6,698 nucleotides of DNA from CANJQH01 sp031368515 (GTDB lineage: Bacteria; Chloroflexota; Anaerolineae; J036; Brachytrichaceae), in contig JANMNW010000009.1 of assembly GCA_031368515.1 (NCBI GenBank), positions 1 through 6,698 on the forward strand, in the 5' to 3' direction. The translations under genes and the position numbers were made by a program. The notes beneath the pieces are model-generated. The model searched no databases, had not been told where the DNA came from, and saw only the letters and a program-made list of their open reading frames with translations. The stretch's first letter is position 1. Each line of letters starts with the position of its first letter. Positions 1-5,307 of this stretch are shown one piece after another.

Positions 1-211
1 CCCAGGCGCGCAGCATGGCGGTCGCCGCCGCAGCAGTTCCTGCCAGCTCAAAACTGACGATGCCGTTCGGCACGGCCGGAACAAACAGCTCCGTCCCAAG
101 CCGCGCCACCACGGTCGCAACGGTAATGGTCAGCGCAAGCAGCGCCGCCAGCGCGCGTTGGCGCGTTCTCTGAGAGAAGCGCGCAAAGGGAATGTGCCTG
201 TCATTGCGCAT
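1..211 (-). CDS. Integral membrane protein of unknown function, N-terminal part
   Basis: Only the first 70 residues are in the window; the gene runs off the left edge. Translation from the ATG at 211 gives a basic N-terminus (MRNDRHIPFARFSQRTRQR), then a hydrophobic stretch at about residues 21-38 that looks like a first membrane helix, then PAVPNGIVSFELAGT (about 45-59) and an Ala-rich helix ending in MLRAW. The 'P..GIVSFELAGT' segment followed by a helix ending in W resembles the start of small uncharacterised multi-helix membrane proteins I have seen in several phyla; no function is known to me. The ATG at 204 is in another frame and stops after 24 codons, so 211 is preferred. No good Shine-Dalgarno is visible. 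The gene begins 24 bases after the protease stop in the same frame, so it may be read on the same transcript. Confidence 0.72.
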   Translation of the reverse strand, partial: MRNDRHIPFARFSQRTRQRALAALLALTITVATVVARLGTELFVPAVPNGIVSFELAGTAAAATAMLRAW

Positions 212-235
212 GCGTTTGGGCAGCGTATCACAGGA

Positions 236-1075
236 TCAGCGTGTTACGAGCGGCAACAGCACGCTTTGAACTTGGGGGCCGCCAACGATCACGCTGCCTT
301 TGAGAATGGTCTCATCGATCCAGCTGGATGCGCTGGCCACATCGGCAAAACCGCCGCCCGGATTGCATCCGCCAAAGCTGGCGATGCCCGCCAGACGCGG
401 TCCGGCAGCGGTGTCGATCACAAACGGTCCGCCGCTGTCGCCATAGCAAATTGCGCCTGGTCCCTCAGTCAGAAAATAGCCTGCGCTTGAAGGGCCGACG
501 CTCACAGTCATCGTCGCGCGCTGCAGCACTGTCGCGACCGGCCCGCTGGGTGTTGTCATGCCCCAGCCGGTGACGACGCCGGTGAGTCCGGTCGTCAGCG
601 CGACGGTGTCGGTCAAGGTCCAGATCGGCGCGACAAAATCAGTCGCAGTGGCCGGAGCGATCAAGCGCAACAACGCCAGGTCGCGAAAACAACAGGTCTG
701 GCGATAGTCCGGATGCACGAAAATTTCGGCCACGCCAAGCGTCTGGCGCTCGGGCGCGTCCGGCCGCAAGCGGTCGTAGTCGCCGGCGACGGCTTGCAGC
801 GTGCGCGCATCGAAAGGGTCGTCGTTGTTGTGCACGCAGTGTGCGGCGGTCAGCACCCAGCCGAGCCGCACCAGCACGCCGCCGCATTGAAAAAAGTTAT
901 TTTGTTTTAGCAGCACCTGCCAGGGATGCGCGCCCGCGACCGCGTTGACGCCGCCGATCACAGCCAACGTGCGCGCATCGGACCGGGCGCCAGGCATCAG
1001 TATGCACATCAGCAGCGCCATACCAGCATGGGCGCAAGTGCGCCAGACAGATACCAAGCGTGAGTGATCGCGCAT
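236..1075 (-). CDS. Secreted S1-family (chymotrypsin-fold) serine protease
   Basis: A 279-residue protein with the full catalytic triad of family S1: His79 in LTAAHC, Asp132 in DLALLRL and Ser214 in GDSGGP. A signal peptide is likely: Arg residues, then a hydrophobic core at about 18-29, with cleavage near SDA (32-34). VIGG at 39-42 matches the activation-site IVGG, so it is probably made as a zymogen with only a few propeptide residues. Cys64/Cys80 and Cys210/Cys237 fit the conserved C42-C58 and C191-C220 disulfides (chymotrypsin numbering). The residue six before the catalytic Ser (position 189) is Ala208, not Asp, so trypsin-like Arg/Lys specificity is unlikely; a small or hydrophobic P1 residue is my inference. 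Cys128-Cys129, just before the catalytic Asp, are unusual. A tail of about 25 residues beyond the usual final helix ends in LLPLVTR. Start: the ATG at 1075 is the only plausible start codon in frame before the upstream TAG at 1127-1129. Physiological substrate unknown. Confidence 0.93.
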   Translation of the reverse strand: MRDHSRLVSVWRTCAHAGMALLMCILMPGARSDARTLAVIGGVNAVAGAHPWQVLLKQNNFFQCGGVLVRLGWVLTAAHCVHNNDDPFDARTLQAVAGDYDRLRPDAPERQTLGVAEIFVHPDYRQTCCFRDLALLRLIAPATATDFVAPIWTLTDTVALTTGLTGVVTGWGMTTPSGPVATVLQRATMTVSVGPSSAGYFLTEGPGAICYGDSGGPFVIDTAAGPRLAGIASFGGCNPGGGFADVASASSWIDETILKGSVIVGGPQVQSVLLPLVTR

Positions 1076-1227
1076 GCAAACACAGCGCGCGCGACCCGCG
1101 CGCCATGCCTCCCCTTCGCGATCATGCTAGCAAAACAACGATCACTCTCGGCGCAGCGTTCAGGCCGTTTCAATTGAGAATGCGATTGGAAAACAGACAC
1201 GCTTGAAATTTTAAAAAAGGCGCGGCG
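1076..1227. other. Intergenic region between lytic transglycosylase and protease
   Basis: A 152-base gap. The half next to the transglycosylase stop is A/T-rich, in contrast to its surroundings: on the minus strand there is a run of six T (1213-1218) shortly after the stop, and a TTGAAA box at 1168-1173 that could act as a -35 element. No convincing -10 box lies 16-18 bases downstream of it, so a protease promoter here is plausible but unproven. TGCTAGCA (1125-1132) and TCAATTGA (1170-1177) are short perfect palindromes. No stem precedes the T-run, so I do not call an intrinsic terminator. Confidence 0.4.
1108..1117 (-). promoter_or_regulatory. Shine-Dalgarno-like site GAAGGGGAGG
   Basis: On the minus strand this purine-rich decamer lies one base before an ATG at 1106 (six bases from its AAGG part) and is the strongest Shine-Dalgarno-like sequence I see close to any start codon in the window. 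The ATG it serves is not in the protease frame: it opens a 69-codon Arg/Ala-rich frame ending at 897 that overlaps the protease signal peptide. The protease ATG at 1075 is 32 bases further on, too far for direct use. It could be chance, a leader reading frame coupled to the protease, or a sign of a start-region indel. Confidence 0.3.
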
Positions 1228-3705
1228 TTACTGTCCGGCATACAAGCGCGTGTATTGCGCGAGATTGATTGCGATTGCCACAATATAGCGGCGCGTCTCC
1301 TCAAATGTAACAGCCTCGACAAACGCATCCGGGTCGTCGCCCGCGCGTTCGCGCCAGCGCAGGGCGTTGCCCGGTCCGCCGTTGTAGGCCGCCAGCATGG
1401 CATACAGATTTGCATCGAACAGCCGCCGCTGCTTGGCCAGATAGTATGCGCCGAATCGCACGCTCACGAAGGGCTTGTTCAAGTCCGCGGTCGAATAGTT
1501 GGCCGGCCAGCCCAGTTCGCGATTGATCTCGGCGCCGGTGCTGGGGATGACTTGCATTAATCCGGATGCGGCCGCGCTGGATTGCGCAAACGCTTCAAAC
1601 AGGCTCTCCTGCCGCATCACCGAAAAGACAAGCAACGGATTGAGTCCGTATTCGCTTGCGATGGGGCCGACCAGCTCGGCGTAATAAGCCGGATACAGCA
1701 AGCGCGCGACAAAGCGCGGCGCCTTCGATGGCAGCTTGGCGGGCGACAGACGAATTAGCGCATCCGCCGCTTGAATAGAAAGCCGATAGGCTCCAGCATC
1801 GCGAAAGTGCAGCGCCAGTTGATACAGGGCAAGCGGTTCGCTGGCATAAGCGTTCAGCAAACCGCCGTATTCATCAATCGCCTCCGGCTCGAATCCAAGC
1901 CGCCACAATTCAGCGCCTCGCCGCAGCCGCGCATCGGCGGCAAGCCCTCCGGACAGCGTGCGCACATCGACCGTTTCGCTAAACGTCGTCCATCCGCGCA
2001 GCCAGGTTTCCGCCTCAGGCTGGCCATCGTCCGGCGCTGGCGCAGTAAAAGGCTGCGACGCGGGCGAAAACGTTGTGCGGCTGATCAACTGCGCGGCGCG
2101 AACGCCTTCATACGAGTCGGGCAAATCCTGCGCCAGCGCGCGCAAGGTGGCTTCGCCTGTGACGGTCTTGCCGGCCGCGATCTGCGCCTTGCTCAGCCAA
2201 AAGCGCAGGCGGCTGGAAGGCTCGGTGCCGGCTGCGCCCGAGTCCGCGCCGCGGGCGATGATTGCGAGCAATGCGCTTTCGGCCTCCTCGTGGCGGCCCA
2301 GCTGCAAAAGCAGCGTGGCAACTCGCGTCTGCATGGGCAGAGCAGCTTTGGCCTCCGCAACGCGATACGACGCGCCATAAGCCAGCAGTGCATCTTCGGA
2401 CGCGCCGGCGCGTTCAAACGCCAGCCCCAACCGCGCAAATGCATCGGCTTGCACGGGGCTGGGCAATGTTGTTGGATAGGCCGGCATCCACGGCGCGGCG
2501 CGCTTAAACATCGCGCGCGCGCCGGGCAGATCGTTCTGCGCGACCAGGATGCCGGCTTTCATGGCCAGCGCTTCCACCACTTTGTCCGATCCCGCCACGC
2601 CGCCGGCGATGATCTGATCGAGGTTGCGAAGCGCATCAGCCGGCGATTCGAGCGCAATGTAGTTGCGCGCCGCCCACAGCCGCACTTCGTCCGCGCGGCC
2701 ATCGTTCAAATTAATCGCGCGGCGAAAGGCATCGCGCGCGGCGATGTTCGAGTTGGCAAAATAGTTCACGCGGCCGCGCTGCAGCTCATCGACGCTCTGA
2801 TTTGCCGCAACCAGCGCCTGCAGCGCCAAATGCGCCTGCGGCAATTGTTCGTAGTTGCTTACCAGATCCTGCATGCGCGCATACGCCGCCGGGTTGGCGC
2901 CAGCGGCAAGCAGCGCTTGCGACGATTCCCACAGGATTCGCGCGCGATAGGCCGGGAAGCGCGCGCGCAGCAGAATGTCGTCGTATTGCGCCACAGCCGC
3001 CTGGGCCTGGCCGCTCAGCTGCAATGCCAGCGCCAGCTTCTCGCGGCGCTCAAATTCGGTGGAGACGCTCGGCGCTGCCTGCGCCGATGCTTGATACGGC
3101 GCGACCGCGCTGATCGGCTGATTCAAGGCCAGATAGTAGTTGCCCAGCCACAAGTTCAAATACGGTGAGATCACGCTGCCTGCGGCGAGTGCGCCGGCAT
3201 AGTTGGCGGCTGCGCCTTGCGTTTCACCGGCCGCTTCCTGCGCGCGCCCAAGCAGCGTCAAATAGGTCGGCAACGACGGATGCGCCGCGCTGATCGCGCG
3301 GGTGTCGGAAACCAGCACAGTCAACACATCGATGGCCGGGAGCAGTTCGCCGGTTTCATATCGAATGCGCGCCAGCTCATAGCGCGCCTCGGCGCCGGCA
3401 GCCACGCCGGGTGGAATCAGGGTCGAGGCCTGCTCAAGCAGCTCAGCCGCGCGCGTGGTGTCGCCATCGGCGCGTGCGCGCCGGGCCTGTGCCTCGATCA
3501 CCGCAAGATTGGGCGTTGGGCTGGGTGCCGGCGTGACGGTTGGCACAAGCGTAGGCGTCAATGTGGCGGTGGCGGGCGCTTCCGCGCTTGGAACGAGAGG
3601 CGTGGCGGCAGGCGGCGGCGCGGTGCAAGCGCCCAGCACTGCCAACATTAGCGTGAAGAGCGCGCTCACGCGGCGGCAACCCGCTGGGCGGGAGCGATTT
3701 GACAT
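1228..3705 (-). CDS. TPR-like lipoprotein with C-terminal SLT lytic transglycosylase domain
   Basis: An 825-residue protein that should cleave the MurNAc-GlcNAc bond of peptidoglycan, forming a 1,6-anhydro-MurNAc end, while anchored on the outer face of the membrane. The N-terminus is a lipoprotein signal: RR at 11-12, a hydrophobic core, then lipobox LGAC with Cys27. A Thr/Pro linker follows (about 28-66), then a long alpha-helical solenoid (about 70-650) of TPR-like units such as ARYELARIRYETGELLPAID. The SLT domain occupies about 675-820: catalytic Glu700 in RQES, GLMQVIP at 715-721, AAYNGGPGNA at 772-781 and ETRRYIV at 803-809, all standard family 1 motifs. The layout resembles Slt70 (helical solenoid plus C-terminal catalytic domain), but it is longer and lipid-anchored. 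The frame is open up to an ATG at 3825, but those extra 40 residues are Arg-rich and would bury the signal peptide, so I choose the ATG at 3705. No clear Shine-Dalgarno precedes it. It may take part in wall turnover or in clearing the wall for envelope assembly. Confidence 0.93.
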   Translation of the reverse strand: MSNRSRPAGCRRVSALFTLMLAVLGACTAPPPAATPLVPSAEAPATATLTPTLVPTVTPAPSPTPNLAVIEAQARRARADGDTTRAAELLEQASTLIPPGVAAGAEARYELARIRYETGELLPAIDVLTVLVSDTRAISAAHPSLPTYLTLLGRAQEAAGETQGAAANYAGALAAGSVISPYLNLWLGNYYLALNQPISAVAPYQASAQAAPSVSTEFERREKLALALQLSGQAQAAVAQYDDILLRARFPAYRARILWESSQALLAAGANPAAYARMQDLVSNYEQLPQAHLALQALVAANQSVDELQRGRVNYFANSNIAARDAFRRAINLNDGRADEVRLWAARNYIALESPADALRNLDQIIAGGVAGSDKVVEALAMKAGILVAQNDLPGARAMFKRAAPWMPAYPTTLPSPVQADAFARLGLAFERAGASEDALLAYGASYRVAEAKAALPMQTRVATLLLQLGRHEEAESALLAIIARGADSGAAGTEPSSRLRFWLSKAQIAAGKTVTGEATLRALAQDLPDSYEGVRAAQLISRTTFSPASQPFTAPAPDDGQPEAETWLRGWTTFSETVDVRTLSGGLAADARLRRGAELWRLGFEPEAIDEYGGLLNAYASEPLALYQLALHFRDAGAYRLSIQAADALIRLSPAKLPSKAPRFVARLLYPAYYAELVGPIASEYGLNPLLVFSVMRQESLFEAFAQSSAAASGLMQVIPSTGAEINRELGWPANYSTADLNKPFVSVRFGAYYLAKQRRLFDANLYAMLAAYNGGPGNALRWRERAGDDPDAFVEAVTFEETRRYIVAIAINLAQYTRLYAGQ

Positions 3706-3747
3706 GCGCCGCCAGTCTAGCCTGCGCGGGTGAACGCAGCCTGACGT

Positions 3748-3769
3748 CCGCACGCTACGCGCCGTGCGG
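3748..3769. repeat. Intergenic inverted repeat, 7-base arms
   Basis: CCGCACG (3748-3754) and CGTGCGG (3763-3769) are perfect inverted arms around an 8-base loop, in the gap upstream of the transglycosylase start. No T-run follows on either strand, so this is not an intrinsic terminator. It could be an mRNA hairpin in the 5' leader of the transglycosylase, a protein-binding site, or chance in GC-rich DNA. Confidence 0.5.
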
Positions 3770-3780
3770 TTGGCCGCGTG

Positions 3781-3802
3781 GGGCAGCGGGCGTGCCCGCC
3801 CC
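3781..3802. repeat. Intergenic GC-rich hairpin around GCGGGC-GT-GCCCGC
   Basis: GCGGGC (3786-3791) pairs perfectly with GCCCGC (3794-3799). GGG (3781-3783) and CCC (3800-3802) extend the stem to nine pairs across a two-base bulge. The form GGGGCGGGC...GCCCG..CCCC resembles short GC-rich palindromes that are scattered between genes in some Chloroflexota genomes; that likeness is from memory. No T-run follows on the minus strand. It could slow 3' decay of the DUF2784 transcript or be a dispersed repeat. Confidence 0.45.
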
Positions 3803-3823
3803 TTGGCGGACGCCTTTCTAATC

Positions 3824-3837
3824 ACGCGTTAACGCGT
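3824..3837. repeat. 14-base perfect palindrome over the DUF2784 stop codon
   Basis: ACGCGTTAACGCGT reads the same on both strands and contains the TAA stop of the DUF2784 gene (3829-3831). It has no loop, so as RNA it would form only a poor hairpin; as DNA it could be a dimeric protein-binding site. Chance is quite possible given the abundance of CGCG words here. Confidence 0.4.
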
Positions 3838-4218
3838 CCTGCGCCCCCTGAGATTGGCAAAAAGCGCGCCTAGCACCGCTGCTCCAAATGCGCCGTATGC
3901 GACGATCGCCGCCACATCCGCGCTGATCGGCAGCCCGGCCATCTGAAACAGCAGCTGTATGTAGCCGCCGCTGTAGTTGTATCCCAGCTGACGGCGGATT
4001 TGCCAATGCCAGTCGGTGCAAAAACAGTAGCCCAGCGGAAAGCCCAGCAACGGCCCGAGCGCAAACCAGGAAAATGCCGTGACGCCAAGCACAGCGAGAT
4101 GCAGTCGGCGCGTGCGCGCCCAGATCCAGCCGGTCACGTTGACAACAATCACAACGCTGTGAAAGACAAAGAATCCAATGTCCAGCGCGCGCAACGCAAG
4201 TTCAGGCATGGCCTGCAT
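3829..4218 (-). CDS. DUF2784-family small membrane protein
   Basis: A 129-residue protein with three clear hydrophobic segments: about residues 12-33, 41-64 and 101-122. Between the second and third lies the most characteristic part, GYCFCTDWHWQIRRQLGY (63-80), followed by SGGYI (83-87). This 'C.TDWHW..R..LG...SG.YI' pattern, with HSVVIVVNVTGWIW (20-33) and TAFSWFALG (48-56), matches the DUF2784 family as I know it, notably a variant common in Bacteroidota. The biochemical role of the family is unknown to me. The start is the ATG at 4218, 24 bases after the stop of the GalT-like gene; the ATG at 4209 is an in-frame alternative that would remove only MQA. The close spacing suggests transcription with the glycosyltransferase group, though a functional link is only inferred. 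The C-terminus is basic (RGRRTR), so it probably faces the cytoplasm. Confidence 0.85.
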   Translation of the reverse strand: MQAMPELALRALDIGFFVFHSVVIVVNVTGWIWARTRRLHLAVLGVTAFSWFALGPLLGFPLGYCFCTDWHWQIRRQLGYNYSGGYIQLLFQMAGLPISADVAAIVAYGAFGAAVLGALFANLRGRRTR

Positions 4219-4242
4219 TGTGGCGCATTCCGCCGCGGCGCG

Positions 4243-5307
4243 TTACGCCAGCGCCAACGTCTCGACCAGCGCAAACGGATCGGTCGCGATGGTGTTGTGC
4301 GCAAACACATCGAGCGCGCCGATGTCCGACGACAGCATGGCCGGCGAGCCGCGATCGGCGATGCGCACCAGCGTGGGAAAGTCTCTCCAATCTTCCTCGG
4401 CGCCGGCAAAAACCGGCGGCGCAAGGATCGCCACATTGAACGCGCCGCTGCCGGATCGATCGACCAGCGCGCGCAAAGCCGCGTGCATTGCATCGGCCAG
4501 TTGATCATTGACGCCGGCGCCAACAACGACCAGATCTTTGTTGCGTGTGGCAGCCAGATTGGCGAAACCTCGCAGCCCGGCCGCATCAAAGCACAAGCCC
4601 AGATCCTCATGCGCGGCCAGCCAGTCGGCGAAATAGCCGGCGCCATGCCGGGCGCGATAGTCCAGCGCCGCGCGGCGCAAGCCTTCAACGCGCGCGTAGT
4701 GCATGCGGCGGCCCAGCCCCATCTGCGCATGCGCATGCGGAATCGATGCGCCGGCTTTGACGCCGCCGTTCCACATCCACATCAAATAGCGCGCCTCGGC
4801 GTCTTGCGCATGCGCCGCGCGGGCCCAGGCCAGCGCCACGCGCAAATAGTCGCGCAGGTGTTCGCGCGTGAACGCTAGCGGATCGGGCTCGTCGAAAATC
4901 GCAACGGTGCATTGGCCATCCCAGCGCGCGATGTTTCCGGTGGTGATGCAATGCGCGCCGCGCACGCGCCCAAACACATCTTCGGCCGTGGTGCGCAACG
5001 GTTGCGCAAAGATGTCGTCGCCGGCCGCCGCCGGATCAGCGCCAGCAGCGCGCATGTGCAGCGGACGTTTGCTGCGCAATGGGTTGTAGAGCGCGCCTTC
5101 CCATGTGACCAGATTGGTGACGCGCACCACCTGCTGCTGCTCAACATCGGCGATGTCGCCCAGCTGCATGCGCGTCCACTCGCGCATGCTGTCTGGAATG
5201 CGGCAACGGCCCGCAACCCGGTCGACATGAAACAGCCGCTCCATTCGCGCGCGCGCTTCGGACGGCAATGCGGCAATGCGTTCGGGCAGATCGGTGATGC
5301 GGGTCAT
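4243..5307 (-). CDS. GalT/Ap4A-phosphorylase-like nucleotidyltransferase (HIT superfamily)
   Basis: A 354-residue protein. GASIPHAHAQMGLG (186-199) carries H-x-H-x-Q, the form of the histidine triad in which Gln replaces the third His. In galactose-1-phosphate uridylyltransferase and Ap4A phosphorylases this signature marks transfer of a nucleotidyl group through a covalent nucleotidyl-histidine, here expected at His193. Other supports are ALYNPLRSKRP (72-82) in the N-terminal half and AFNVAILAPP (289-298) in the C-terminal half, which resembles the second HIT-like half of GalT. No CxxC zinc site is seen. The exact donor and acceptor cannot be told: a UDP-sugar exchange fits the two glycosyltransferase neighbours, but a dinucleotide phosphorylase is also possible, since 'GAS.PH.H.Q' is close to that group. 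The ATG at 5307 overlaps the preceding stop as ATGA, so translation is probably coupled. The open frame extends upstream to 5367, but that part lies inside the glycosyltransferase gene, and only the 5307 start fits the overlap. Confidence 0.85.
   Translation of the reverse strand: MTRITDLPERIAALPSEARARMERLFHVDRVAGRCRIPDSMREWTRMQLGDIADVEQQQVVRVTNLVTWEGALYNPLRSKRPLHMRAAGADPAAAGDDIFAQPLRTTAEDVFGRVRGAHCITTGNIARWDGQCTVAIFDEPDPLAFTREHLRDYLRVALAWARAAHAQDAEARYLMWMWNGGVKAGASIPHAHAQMGLGRRMHYARVEGLRRAALDYRARHGAGYFADWLAAHEDLGLCFDAAGLRGFANLAATRNKDLVVVGAGVNDQLADAMHAALRALVDRSGSGAFNVAILAPPVFAGAEEDWRDFPTLVRIADRGSPAMLSSDIGALDVFAHNTIATDPFALVETLALA
4724..4739 (-). repeat. Tandem hexamer encoding the H-A-H-A active-site motif
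   Basis: The 16 bases TGCGCATGCGCATGCG hold two full copies and most of a third of a 6-base unit. On the coding strand CATGCG is repeated and encodes His191-Ala and His193-Ala of the GalT-like enzyme. Gain or loss of one unit would add or delete one His-Ala pair while keeping the frame. Confidence 0.8.

Noticed and set aside
13..24. Lipobox-like LLMC in the protease signal peptide (its Cys24, near base 1004)
   Set aside because: Met just before the Cys does not fit the lipobox, and the hydrophobic core continues past it to a better cleavage region near SDA. The base range given here refers to residues of that protein, not to a site in the DNA.
1213..1227. Intrinsic terminator after the transglycosylase
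   Set aside because: There is a run of six T on the coding strand just past the stop, but I could not find a stem directly before it.
1771..3168. A 465-codon open frame on the plus strand opposite the transglycosylase
   Set aside because: Its product is rich in Arg, Gln, Ala and Gly with no domain or motif, and it is fully antisense to a well-supported gene. Long antisense frames are expected at this GC content.
3706..3825. N-terminal extension of the transglycosylase to the ATG at 3825
   Set aside because: The added 40 residues are Arg-rich and would place the lipobox Cys at residue 67, too far in for a lipoprotein signal. The DNA there consists of hairpins typical of an intergenic stretch.
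4000..4878. A 292-codon open frame on the plus strand opposite the GalT-like and DUF2784 genes
   Set aside because: Same low-complexity Arg/Gln/Ala composition; it crosses two real genes and their gap, with no recognisable motif.
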